Part shown: positions 1 through 6,743 of the stretch, in pieces
Layout of the letters: each line of letters starts with the position of its first letter
How positions within the stretch are numbered: position 1 is the stretch's first letter
NCBI RefSeq assembly: GCF_000427825.1
Contig: NZ_ATYT01000003.1
Location: forward strand, 236,487 to 300,486
Direction: 5' to 3'
DNA length: 64,000 nucleotides
DNA from: Thermocrispum municipale DSM 44069
GTDB lineage: Bacteria; Actinomycetota; Actinomycetes; Mycobacteriales; Pseudonocardiaceae
Program-made: the position numbers and the translations under genes
Notes under the pieces: generated by a model
What the model was told of the DNA's origin: nothing
The model's database searches: none
Seen by the model: the letters and a program-made list of their open reading frames with translations, nothing else

Positions 1-259
1 GCTCCCACCAGCCGGGTTCGTCGAGCGAGCGCACGGTGGCGAGAATGCGGTCGCGCCGGTCACCAGTGACGCGGTACAGGCCGAGCAGACCCGAAATCTC
101 TTCGGGGTTGTACGGCCCCTGGCCCTTCTCGATCCGGTGCAGACGATTGAAATCCCAGCCCACCCCTTCGGCAGCATCCCGCAGGCTCAGACCAGCGGAT
201 TCACGACTCTGACGTAGTGCCGCCCCCAGGCGCTTGGCCTTCACCTTCGACTTCGCCAT
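1..259 (-). CDS. XRE-family HTH regulator (Scr1/DUF5753 type), partial
   Basis: The first 86 codons of a DNA-binding regulator are visible and the gene runs off the left edge. The ATG at 259 opens a Lys-rich N-terminus, then a helix-turn-helix: LRQSRESAGLSLRDAAEGVG, followed by FNRLHRIEKGQGPY. This is the usual N-terminal layout of actinobacterial XRE proteins that carry a C-terminal DUF5753 domain, which here would lie outside the window. The gene is divergent from the cassette starting at 381, so it probably regulates that cassette and itself. The regulator type is clear; the target is inference. Confidence 0.85.
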   Translation of the reverse strand, partial: MAKSKVKAKRLGAALRQSRESAGLSLRDAAEGVGWDFNRLHRIEKGQGPYNPEEISGLLGLYRVTGDRRDRILATVRSLDEPGWWE

Positions 260-380
260 TCAATCCTCCGTCTGGGTGAACTGCGACCCGTTTCAATTGC
301 TGATACAGGCCGTCGGAGCGAACTCTAGCAGCCGTTGTTCACAAACAGACTGCGATCACTGAAACACGGAGGGACACAGC
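260..380. promoter_or_regulatory. Divergent promoter region between XRE regulator and radical SAM cassette
   Basis: This 121-bp gap separates the divergent starts at 259 (-) and 381 (+). It is more AT-rich than its flanks and must hold both promoters. A GGAGG ribosome binding site sits a few bases before the ATG at 381. No clear -35/-10 pair or operator could be assigned by eye. Confidence 0.5.
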
Positions 381-656
381 ATGCAAGCCCCGACCCTGCA
401 GCTGGCTAGCCGACCGTGTTTCACCTGCGCACCTGATCCGACGGATCGGGTGAGCGCAACCGCGGCACCCCCGCAGGTGAATCCCCGCCCCCTGCGGGGA
501 GTGCCGCCCTCCACACCAGCCGTCGCCGCGATCCCACGGCACGTCGTGGTTGATCGCAGCAGCGGCGGTTCCCGGATGAACGATCTTGCCCTGCTGGCTG
601 CGCCGATCACGACTCGTCAGCCGGGGTATTCGGCCACTGAGGTGAGTCAACGATGA
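381..656 (+). CDS. Small hypothetical protein, first gene of the radical SAM cassette
   Basis: A 91-residue protein, rich in Pro, Ala and Arg, with two cysteines near the N-terminus (PCFTCAP) and no recognisable domain. It is believable as a gene because it has a GGAGG ribosome binding site and its stop overlaps the ATG of the next gene (ATGA at 653-656). All later genes of the cassette are equally tightly packed. As the first small product ahead of a radical SAM enzyme it could be a peptide substrate, but nothing in its sequence proves this. Translation of only a shorter internal part is also possible. Confidence 0.5.
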   Translation: MQAPTLQLASRPCFTCAPDPTDRVSATAAPPQVNPRPLRGVPPSTPAVAAIPRHVVVDRSSGGSRMNDLALLAAPITTRQPGYSATEVSQR

Positions 657-901
657 CCTTCACGCTGGTGTTCTTGCTGATCGCCGGAATGGCGTATGTG
701 CCGTTTCTGGTGCGCTGGTATCGCCATCAGGCCAGGCTCGAGGGCACACCCCGCCCGCCGGTTCGCCCCATCTTGGACGTGGGTCGGCACAGCGAGGAGT
801 ACTCCCGGTTGATCGCCCACCCGCTCACCGTCGAGCAGGCGCAACGGAAGATCGCGCCCGGCATGGGCGGGATGTCGTCGAGATTGCGGAACGTGGCATG
901 A
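653..901 (+). CDS. Small membrane-anchored hypothetical protein
   Basis: An 82-residue protein. Residues about 2-20 (TFTLVFLLIAGMAYVPFLV) form one transmembrane helix, followed by basic WYRHQAR, so a cytoplasmic tail is expected under the positive-inside rule. The tail has no family I recognise. Its start overlaps the stop of the upstream ORF and its stop overlaps the next start (ATGA at 898-901), which suggests translational coupling. It may tether the products of the cassette to the membrane (inference). Confidence 0.6.
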   Translation: MTFTLVFLLIAGMAYVPFLVRWYRHQARLEGTPRPPVRPILDVGRHSEEYSRLIAHPLTVEQAQRKIAPGMGGMSSRLRNVA

Positions 902-1275
902 CCGGGCTGATCGGCGAATCCGAGGAAGAGCGCGCAGCCATCGACGCTCTGCGGCGCATCACCGCAGCCGGGTTCAAATCCTCCGGAGACAGTGTGCCGG
1001 GGCGGGTGATGGGCAAGCGCCGCGGTGACGGCGTTATCGACACCTATGTGGTGTTCGACGTCGACACCGCGTTCGCCGGCCGCTACTTGATCGACGACCA
1101 CGGTGAGGTGGTGGCGGACCCGGTGTGGTTCTACTTCGGCCCGGTCACTGCGGCGATCACCGCGCTGCTGAAGCTGTCGCCCCACGGCAGCGAGCACGCG
1201 CCGAAACACCCCCTGTCCGGTGCGCCCGCGCAGTTCCAATTCCCCCCGTTTTCCCGCGTCGAACACAGCAACTGA
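898..1275 (+). CDS. Hypothetical cytosolic protein of the radical SAM cassette
   Basis: A 125-residue protein with no signal peptide and no recognised domain. The N-terminal half is acidic and helical (GESEEERAAIDALRRITAAG). The middle reads as beta-strands (DTYVVFDVDTAFAGRYLIDDHGEVVADPVWFYFG). It is coupled to the membrane ORF by an ATGA overlap, and the radical SAM gene starts 15 bp downstream after a GAGGAGAGGAAGGG ribosome binding site. Its strict placement suggests a partner of the radical SAM enzyme, for example a binding or delivery protein. That role is inference only. Confidence 0.65.
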   Translation: MTGLIGESEEERAAIDALRRITAAGFKSSGDSVPGRVMGKRRGDGVIDTYVVFDVDTAFAGRYLIDDHGEVVADPVWFYFGPVTAAITALLKLSPHGSEHAPKHPLSGAPAQFQFPPFSRVEHSN

Positions 1276-1290
1276 GGAGAGGAAGGGTCG

Positions 1291-2250
1291 ATGACCGCCG
1301 CAACGATCGATGCCCCGAGTAGCGAGGTGGCCGCGCCGCTGGAATTTGTGTGGTTGGAGATCACCGGCAAGTGCCAGTTCCACTGCACGCACTGTTTCGC
1401 CCGCAGCGGGCCACAGGGCTCCCATGGCTCGATGACCGCCGACGACTGGAAACGGGTCCTGGACCAGGTCGCCGCTACTGGTGTGCGCCTGGTGCAGTTC
1501 ATCGGCGGCGAACCAACGCTGCACCCGGCGCTGCCCGCGCTGGTCGAGTACGCGCTCACGCTGGGGCTGCGGGTGGAGGTGTTCAGCAACCTCGGGCATG
1601 TGACCGACGAGCTGTGGGAAGTGTTCCGACGGCCAGGGGTGTCGCTGGCGACGTCGTACTACAGCGGCAACCCGGACGAGCACACCATGATCACCCAGCG
1701 CCCCGCCTCGTACGAGCAGACCCGTCGCAACATCGCACGCGCGGTGCGGTACCAGATCCCAATCCGGGTGGGCATCATCAAGGTGCTCGACGAGCAGGAC
1801 ATCGAGGGTGCACGCGCTGATCTCCTCGCCCTTGGTGTACCAGAGCAGGCGATCGGGTTCGACAACGTACGCGCCCTGGGGCGCGCGGCTGGGATCGCGC
1901 CGCGGCATACCCCGCTGGGTGGTTGCGACGCGGGCGAGCTGTGTGGTGGATGTGGCGATGGCAAGCTCGCGGTCATGCCGGATGGCTCCGTGACCCCGTG
2001 TGTGATGACCCGCGATCTGGAGTTGGGCACCGTGACGACGCACAGCATCACCGAGATCGCCGAGCTGTTGCCCCATGCCCGCCAGCGTCTGATCGCGCTC
2101 GGCATGCCCGAGCGCCAGCGAACCGGGTGCCGACCGGGTGGCAGCGGCGAGAATTGCTACCCGGAGAACGAAGCCTTCGGTGCGGGATGTCGACCCGGTG
2201 GTGGCGGCACCAACTGCTACCCGGAGAACGAGGCGGTGCGGAGGGCGTGA
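1291..2250 (+). CDS. Radical SAM protein with SPASM-like region and duplicated Cys-rich tail
   Basis: A 319-residue radical S-adenosylmethionine enzyme. The CxxxCxxC motif that binds the [4Fe-4S] cluster is at Cys28/32/35 (GKCQFHCTHC), and a GGEP motif (IGGEPTLHP) follows. Near residues 210-235 a Cys-rich segment (GGCDAGELCGGCGDGKL, then TPCVM) resembles a SPASM/twitch auxiliary-cluster region. The C-terminus is unusual: two adjacent 20-residue units, each GCRPGG.G.NCYPENEA, place four more cysteines at 280, 289, 300 and 309. Known SPASM enzymes mostly modify peptides, so peptide or small-molecule maturation is likely, but the substrate is unknown. The next gene, an APH-like kinase, starts inside this gene's stop codon. 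Confidence 0.9.
   Translation: MTAATIDAPSSEVAAPLEFVWLEITGKCQFHCTHCFARSGPQGSHGSMTADDWKRVLDQVAATGVRLVQFIGGEPTLHPALPALVEYALTLGLRVEVFSNLGHVTDELWEVFRRPGVSLATSYYSGNPDEHTMITQRPASYEQTRRNIARAVRYQIPIRVGIIKVLDEQDIEGARADLLALGVPEQAIGFDNVRALGRAAGIAPRHTPLGGCDAGELCGGCGDGKLAVMPDGSVTPCVMTRDLELGTVTTHSITEIAELLPHARQRLIALGMPERQRTGCRPGGSGENCYPENEAFGAGCRPGGGGTNCYPENEAVRRA
2125..2244 (+). repeat. In-frame 60-bp tandem duplication encoding the radical SAM tail
   Basis: Two consecutive 60-bp units (2125-2184 and 2185-2244) each encode GCRPGG-x-G-x-NCYPENEA plus a short linker. The protein repeats are nearly identical while several synonymous sites differ, so the copies look retained by selection rather than just created. 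Each unit contributes a Cys-x8-Cys pair. Confidence 0.85.
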
Positions 2251-3086
2251 CCAACAGCGAGTCGGCCGAGCGGCTGGAGGCGACATTTCGCCGCTGGCTG
2301 CTCGGGCACCGCGACCGCGCCGCCAAGCGGCTCGGGTTGACGGTAATCGGCGAGCCTGAGTTCGGCGTCGGGCTGCGCTCGGTCAGCGGTCTGTGCCGCA
2401 CCAGCGGTTGGGAGCCGCGCTGGCTGCGCGTCGGGGCGGAGCTGGCCAGCGACGTGCGCGCGTTTCCGCTCGTATGGACCGGGATCGCCGAATCCAATGC
2501 GGTGCGGGGCGTACCCAAACCGTACGTGCTGGCCTCGACCGACTACACCGATGAGTTCAACGGCCTGCAGTTCTGCGTTCGCGCCGACGCGATGACCGTC
2601 ATCGACGGTCAGCCGATCTCCTCCAGCCGGGTGCTGCGACACCCGGTCGATCTGCCCGACCAGTGGTGGAGCGACTTGCGGAGCGCGCTCGACACGCTGC
2701 GCGCCACACCGACCGACCGCGTGAAGAAGAACCCAGCCGCGGATGCCCGCATCCGCAAAGTGCTCGGCTTCGACCTGGTCATCCCGCAGCAGGAGACCGT
2801 GCACGGTGACTTGCACTGGGCCAATCTCTACCAGCCGCTGGCCATTCTAGACTGGGAACTGTGGGGCCGCGGCCCCGTCGGCGCGGACGCCGCCAAGCTG
2901 TACTGCCTGTCGCTGCTGATGCCCGAGGTCGCCTACAAGGTCTATGAGGTCTTCGAGGACCAGCTGGCCAGCGACACCGGCCGGTTGACGCTGCTGCACG
3001 TGGCAGCCAAGCTGCTGCAACCCGCGAAGCAAGAGTTTCCTGACTTGATCGACCCGCTGCACGACCTCATCGGCACGCTGCTGTGA
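2247..3086 (+). CDS. Aminoglycoside phosphotransferase-fold kinase
   Basis: A 279-residue protein-kinase-like phosphotransferase. It has the catalytic motif HGDLHWANLY (HGDxxxxN) and the metal-binding segment AILDWELWGRGPVG, in which LDWE replaces the more usual IDWE/IDFD. The GTG start at 2247 overlaps the stop of the radical SAM gene (GTGA), so the two are translationally coupled. The family includes antibiotic and small-metabolite kinases. In this setting it may phosphorylate the radical SAM product or its precursor, but resistance and unrelated metabolism cannot be excluded. Confidence 0.8.
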   Translation: MTNSESAERLEATFRRWLLGHRDRAAKRLGLTVIGEPEFGVGLRSVSGLCRTSGWEPRWLRVGAELASDVRAFPLVWTGIAESNAVRGVPKPYVLASTDYTDEFNGLQFCVRADAMTVIDGQPISSSRVLRHPVDLPDQWWSDLRSALDTLRATPTDRVKKNPAADARIRKVLGFDLVIPQQETVHGDLHWANLYQPLAILDWELWGRGPVGADAAKLYCLSLLMPEVAYKVYEVFEDQLASDTGRLTLLHVAAKLLQPAKQEFPDLIDPLHDLIGTLL

Positions 3087-3170
3087 GCAGCACGCGCCCC
3101 ATTTGGGGGTGCACACAGAGTGCTCACTCCGTTACACGTAGATAAGATCCGTGTCGGTATGGGAGGGACC

Positions 3171-3260
3171 ATGGGGAAACACGGCAAGGACAAGATCGAA
3201 GCCGACGGTCAGGGCACCTACGACCCGGACAAGACCAAACCGGTGGAGGAAGCCGGCTCG
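3171..3260 (+). pseudogene. Truncated 5' end of an unknown small gene
   Basis: A good ribosome binding site (GGGAGGGACC) precedes the ATG at 3171. The first 28 codons encode a charged peptide (MGKHGKDKIEADGQGTYDPD onward). From about 3256-3262 the sequence turns into the antisense of an integrase gene, so the rest of this ORF is only read-through. The sharp switch marks a deletion or recombination junction. The family is not recognised. Confidence 0.55.
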
Positions 3261-3261
3261 G

Positions 3262-3855
3262 TCTGCTTGGAGACCCGCTTGGTATTGCCCGCGCCCTTGA
3301 TGCGACAGGGATTCCTCTTGATCAATGGTGGCTCATCGTTCAACGCAGAGTTAAGAATAGTCCGCAAAAGGCCGTATGCATGCGCCCGAGCAACGGGCCG
3401 GTCCTTCAATTTTACTCTCTTTCCGTTAATTGTACGGTGGCCGGGGTGGCACAGATGCGCATACCAGTTGCGAACGTCAGTCGTGGTGATGTCAGCCAAC
3501 TTCATGCGCCCGAAGCGGGGATAGATATGGTTGCGCAGGACATATTCGAAATGTTCTCTTGAGCGGAGTTCGAGGTCTCTGGTCGCAAGCCATTCGGTCG
3601 CGTACTCGCGCAGCGTAGGAGTAGGCACACGCGCGGCTTCTCGTTGTTCCGGTGTCGTCCACGTGCTCTGCACGATCTCGGTGAACTTGACGTTTAGCCA
3701 GGTTTAGCGTCGGTCTTGGTGACGAAGGTCAGCGCACGGCCGTCCTCGGTCCGCGCTGTGTAGGTCGTGCCGTCGACGGAGTAGCGGACCTGGAACCGGC
3801 CCGATGGGAGCTTGCGGATGCTCCCGAACTTCTTTCTTGAGATGCTCTCGGCCAT
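3262..3855 (-). pseudogene. Tyrosine integrase, frameshifted and missing its catalytic domain
   Basis: The ATG at 3855 opens an actinobacterial phage/AICE integrase: N-terminal arm-binding domain (SIRKLPSGRFQVRYSVDG) and core-binding domain (TLREYATEWLATRDLELRSR and FGRMKLADITTTDVRNWY). One missing base near 3700-3703 (GCTAAACC before the TGG codon) shifts the frame between KTDA and WLNVKFTEIVQSTW. The homology ends at about 3262, right after KRVSKQTEPA, so the R-H-R-Y catalytic domain is absent. The recombinase is dead. Its position beside att-like repeats shows that the cassette to the left probably arrived on an integrative element. Confidence 0.85.
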
Positions 3856-3874
3856 CGCGGTGGTGGGTTCTTTC

Positions 3875-3896
3875 CGTGCCAGATTCGTGCCAGGTT
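3875..3896. repeat. Tandem 11-bp repeats upstream of the integrase start (arm-type sites)
   Basis: Two adjacent copies of CGTGCCAG(A/G)TT lie 20 bp upstream of the integrase start. Short direct repeats at this place are typical of arm-type binding sites in attP regions of tyrosine integrases. A third copy of the motif occurs at 7013-7024. Confidence 0.5.
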
Positions 3897-4007
3897 CAAA
3901 GTAGCTATGGTTCCGCAGGATTCCCACTGATTCCCGCGTTACTAGAAGCAATTCCGGCAGGCCGAACCCGCTATTCCCAGGTCATCTTAGTAGCGCAAGA
4001 TGCCCCC

Positions 4008-4036
4008 CTTCTAATTCGATCCCAGTATCGCGCACC
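4008..4036 (+). other. tRNA-like 3' remnant, possible attachment-site core
   Basis: The segment reads like an anticodon loop (CTTCTAAT) fused to a T-loop-like TTCGATC and a terminal CGCACCA. The T-stem does not pair and the 5' half is missing, so this is not a functional tRNA. Actinobacterial integrases commonly use the 3' end of a tRNA gene as att site. A degraded copy beside a dead integrase and just before a terminator fits that, but the match is weak. Confidence 0.3.
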
Positions 4037-4053
4037 AGCGTTTCCGCAGGTCA

Positions 4054-4075
4054 GGTCCGGTTTTGCCGGGCCTTT
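4054..4075 (+). terminator. Intrinsic-type hairpin after tRNA-like remnant
   Basis: A 7-bp stem (4054-4060 with 4066-4072, one G-T pair) around a TTTTG loop is followed by CTTT. The string CCGGGCCTTTCGC is repeated at 6989-7001 in a second hairpin. Confidence 0.5.
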
Positions 4076-4313
4076 CGCATGCGCGTGCCCCCAACGTGCC
4101 CTATCGGATCGGTCGGGCGGGGGTGCCTGGACCTGCGATGACATGTCTTGTAACGTTCCGGTTACACCTTGAACCTCGAGGCAGCTAGTCCCCCATGAGG
4201 GTGGGACGAGCGGCGTCTCCCGGCTTCGGACGCAGCGCGCGGAGTGACCTGCGCCACGTCTCCGGATAAGCCCGCAGCATCTTCACCGGCGCCAACCCAC
4301 CTCCAGTGCCCGC

Positions 4314-4456
4314 GGCCTGTTCCAGAAGGTGACCTCCATCCACGGCGCAGTGGAACCCACCGTCGCCGGGCAAACCCGCTGGGCCTCAACTACATCAAGA
4401 ACCGCTACGGCGATTCCGTGTCGGCGTGGGCGTTTCACCGCTCCCACAACTGCTAG
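4314..4456 (+). pseudogene. Remnant of a phage transglycosylase/tape-measure C-terminus
   Basis: In one frame GLFQKVTSIHG resembles the GLMQ-type active-site segment of transglycosylase domains. One frame over, the last 27 codons (NPLGLNYIKNRYGDSVSAWA, then FHRSHNC and a stop) match the usual end of actinophage tape-measure or resuscitation-type transglycosylase domains (N...GINYI..RYG..AW.FH..HNWY). The frame change and lack of any upstream domain show it is a fossil. Confidence 0.6.
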
Positions 4457-4550
4457 GCCCAGGACGGCTGGATGCCACCCGGCGGCATCGGCAACAACAC
4501 CACACGCAAACCCGAAGCGGTGCTCTCGAGGCGAGTCGTACGCCACTCGG

Positions 4551-4685
4551 TTGTCTCACTTGTCTCACGTGCTTGGGGAGTCGTCGTCGGCTCCTGGCCC
4601 TACGCGCGCGCGGGCGCCCGCGCACGCGTAGGGACAACCGCTCTCTCGCCACAAATTGGTGGGTTCATGAGACAACGTGAGACAA
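4551..4685. other. Inverted iterons flanking a 36-bp palindrome (replicator-like)
   Basis: Two direct copies of TTGTCTCA (4551-4558, 4560-4567) face two copies of its complement TGAGACAA (4668-4675, 4678-4685). Between them lies a 36-bp near-perfect palindrome at 4598-4633 (18-bp arms, one mismatch), extremely rich in CG steps. Paired iterons around a cruciform-forming palindrome resemble plasmid or AICE replication origins or partition sites. No replication gene remains beside it, so function is inferred. Confidence 0.5.
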
Positions 4686-4790
4686 CTGTCGGACCCCCGT
4701 GAGTGGGCGACCCGTCGGGCGCGCCAGCAGTACCGGGCCCGGTGTGTGTTCAGTGGCCGCCTGATGAGTTGATCGAAGTTCTTGGGCGCA

Positions 4791-4815
4791 GACCCCCGAC
4801 TTCAGTCGTGGGGTT
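4791..4815 (+). other. Left-end subterminal hairpin of the IS
   Basis: An imperfect hairpin with a TTCA loop (CCCC-GAC/GTC-GTGGGG) matches in design the right-end hairpin, which has the same loop. TnpA of this family recognises such hairpins in single-stranded DNA. A second inverted repeat (CCCCAGCA with TGTTGGGG, about 4832-4870) lies just before tnpA. Confidence 0.65.
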
Positions 4816-4869
4816 AGCCTAAATCTCCGATCCCCAGCATTAGATAGCTACAAGCTGTATACTGTTGGG

Positions 4870-5268
4870 GTGGCTGTAACACTGCGGTCGAACAGCAACA
4901 TCGTCTTCCAGTGCGCGTACCACGTCGTGTGGTGCCCGAAGTACCGGCGGCGCGTGCTGGGCGGCCGGGTCGAAGAGCGGTTGAAGGACCTCATTCGCGA
5001 GGTGGTGGACGAGAAAGGAGCATGGCTGGTGGAGATGGAGGTCATGCCTGACCATGTCCGTCTGCTGGTCGAAGTCGATCCGCAGTACGGCATCCACCGG
5101 TTGGTGAAGGCCATCAAGGGCCGCTCGTCCCGTGTGCTGCGCGAGGAGTTCCCGCATCTGAAGTCGCGGTTGCCGACATTGTGGACGAACTCCTACTTCG
5201 TAGCCACGGTCGGCGGCGCGCCACTGGCGGCGGTGAAGCGGTACGTCGAGCAGCAGAAGGGCCGCTGA
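4870..5268 (+). CDS. tnpA: IS200/IS605 TnpA transposase with altered HUH motif
   Basis: A 132-residue Y1 single-strand transposase, full length for the family, starting at GTG 4870. N-terminal CAYHVVWCPKYRRRVL and late NSYFVATVGG...VKRYVEQQ are typical, and the nucleophile tyrosine is at about Tyr125. The metal-binding HUH motif, normally MPDHVHLL, here reads MPDHVRLL (His62-Val-Arg64), from CGT at 5059-5061 where CAT or CAC is expected. Both histidines are needed for metal binding in studied members, so this copy is probably inactive. tnpB starts directly after its stop codon. Confidence 0.93.
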   Translation: MAVTLRSNSNIVFQCAYHVVWCPKYRRRVLGGRVEERLKDLIREVVDEKGAWLVEMEVMPDHVRLLVEVDPQYGIHRLVKAIKGRSSRVLREEFPHLKSRLPTLWTNSYFVATVGGAPLAAVKRYVEQQKGR

Positions 5269-6462
5269 ATGCTGACCGGCCGCCGCTACCTGCTCGCATT
5301 CACCCCTGAGCAGGAGGAATTCGCCGAGAGGATCGGTGATGCCTGCCGGGTTGTGTGGAACACCGCCTTGGAGCAGCGGCGCGCCTACCGCCGCCGCGGC
5401 GCGTTCATCGGTTACGTGGAGCAAGCGCGGCAGGTGGCTGAGGCCAAGAGGGACTTTCCGTGGCTGGCCGAGGCCCCGTCGCACACGCTTCAGCAAACGT
5501 TGCGCGACCTGGACCGGGCATGTGCGAGGCACGGCACGTTCAAGGTGCGATGGCGCTCCAAGCGGAAAAACGCGCCGACGTTTCGCTTCCCCGATGCCAA
5601 TCAGATCACCGTGGAGCGAGTCTCCCGTCGCTGGGGCCGAGTCAAGCTGCCCAAGCTGGGCTGGACCCGCTTCCGGTGGACACGCCCGCTTGGCGGGCAA
5701 CTTCGCAATGCCACCGTGCTCAAGGACGGCGGGCGCTGGTACGTCTCCTTCATCGTCGAAGACGGGCTGGTGGAGTCCGCACCGAACGGCAAACCTCCGG
5801 TGGGGGTGGATCGTGGTGTCGCCCTCGCAGTCGCTACCTCGTCCGGGTGGATGCGTGACCGCGAATTCATCACTCCAGGGGAGGCGGCGCGGCTCAAGCG
5901 GCTTCAGCAGCAGCTCGCCCGGCAGCAGAAGGGCTCCAACAGGCGTATGGCCACCCGGGCGAAGTTGGCCAAGCTGAACGCCCGCATCCGCGCCCGGCGT
6001 ACCGACTTCCTGGCGTGGACCGCCAACCGCCTCACCCGTGACCACGGACTGGTCGTCGTGGAGGACCTGCGCACCAAGAATATGACGGCCAGCGCAAAGG
6101 GAACCGTCGAACAGCCAGGCCAAAACGTCCGGCAGAAGGCCGGGCTGAACCGGGCGATCTTGGCCAAGGGCTGGGGCAAACTGCTGACCGCCTTAGAACA
6201 CAAGGCTCGTTACAACGGCTCCCGGATTCTGCGGGTGCCGCCTGCGTTCACGTCGCAGACTTGCCATGCCTGCGGGCACTGCGCGCCGGACAACCGTGAG
6301 AGTCAAGCGGTGTTCCGGTGCCGAGCCTGCGGCCACCAGGACAACGCCGACGTGAACGCCGCAAAGAACATCCTCGCCGCCGGGCTGGCGGTGACAGGGC
6401 GTGGAGACCTCGCCGTTGGGCGGTCCGTGAAGCGCCAACCACCCGAGACCGAGGCTGCATGA
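5269..6462 (+). CDS. tnpB: TnpB, RNA-guided RuvC endonuclease of IS200/IS605
   Basis: A 397-residue TnpB/OrfB, normal length. RuvC catalytic residues appear intact: Asp181 (VGVDRGV), Glu265 (VVVEDLRTKNM) and Asp361 (DNADVNAAKNIL). The zinc ribbon is complete (Cys332/335 and Cys351/354: TCHACG, FRCRACG). The N-terminus resembles the family's helical/WED region (CRVVWNTALEQRRAY). TnpB proteins cut DNA beside a TAM under guidance of an RNA from the element's right end, favouring its retention. This copy looks functional although its partner TnpA does not. Confidence 0.95.
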   Translation: MLTGRRYLLAFTPEQEEFAERIGDACRVVWNTALEQRRAYRRRGAFIGYVEQARQVAEAKRDFPWLAEAPSHTLQQTLRDLDRACARHGTFKVRWRSKRKNAPTFRFPDANQITVERVSRRWGRVKLPKLGWTRFRWTRPLGGQLRNATVLKDGGRWYVSFIVEDGLVESAPNGKPPVGVDRGVALAVATSSGWMRDREFITPGEAARLKRLQQQLARQQKGSNRRMATRAKLAKLNARIRARRTDFLAWTANRLTRDHGLVVVEDLRTKNMTASAKGTVEQPGQNVRQKAGLNRAILAKGWGKLLTALEHKARYNGSRILRVPPAFTSQTCHACGHCAPDNRESQAVFRCRACGHQDNADVNAAKNILAAGLAVTGRGDLAVGRSVKRQPPETEAA

Positions 6463-6515
6463 ACGGCACCTCAGCCACGGGAATCCCCCACCTTCAGGTG
6501 TGGGGAGGAAGTCAA
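6380..6515 (+). ncRNA. Predicted TnpB guide RNA (omega/reRNA) at the right end
   Basis: In IS605 elements the guide RNA overlaps the 3' end of tnpB and the right end, finishing at the element boundary. The next 16-20 nt of host DNA serve as guide. Here the hairpin at 6486-6505 (CCCCAC/GTGGGG with a TTCA-type loop) is followed by GAGGAAGTCAA, and the flank beginning at 6516 would be the guide. The 5' limit is a guess. Confidence 0.55.
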
Positions 6516-6743
6516 CGTCGTCCTGGAGTGCACGGTCCAGCTCGGTGAACTTAGTCGTGCGCGTGGACTTCAGAGGTGTAAGACGCCTGGCACGTAAACC
6601 CGTGTACGCCTGTGTTGCGACCGCGTGATGCACGCGCACGAGTGCGCGCTTTGGGCGTGCATGGCGGGCTTACTCGGCTGCGACCTCGCGCGGTGCCCTA
6701 GGCCGCGCAGGACCGGTGAGCTGGGCGTTCGCCAAGGATTCAA

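Larger units (their letters stand above)
4774..6515 (+). mobile_element. IS200/IS605-family insertion sequence (tnpA + tnpB)
   Basis: The element carries adjacent tnpA and tnpB genes with subterminal hairpins at both ends. TTGAT at 4769-4773 just before the left hairpin resembles the TTGAT target/TAM site of ISDra2-like elements. The right end is placed after the hairpin at 6486-6505 at TCAA (6512-6515), matching the TCAA ends of the family. Terminal inverted repeats are absent, as expected. The exact ends are inferred from these motifs. Confidence 0.75.

Noticed and set aside
727..2286. 519-codon minus-strand ORF opposite the radical SAM cassette
   Set aside because: It is a shadow of high third-position GC in the plus-strand genes; the plus strand carries clear CxxxCxxC and ribosome binding sites.
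4008..4036. Functional tRNA-Arg gene
   Set aside because: The T-stem does not pair, and the D-arm and acceptor 5' half are missing; kept only as a possible att remnant.
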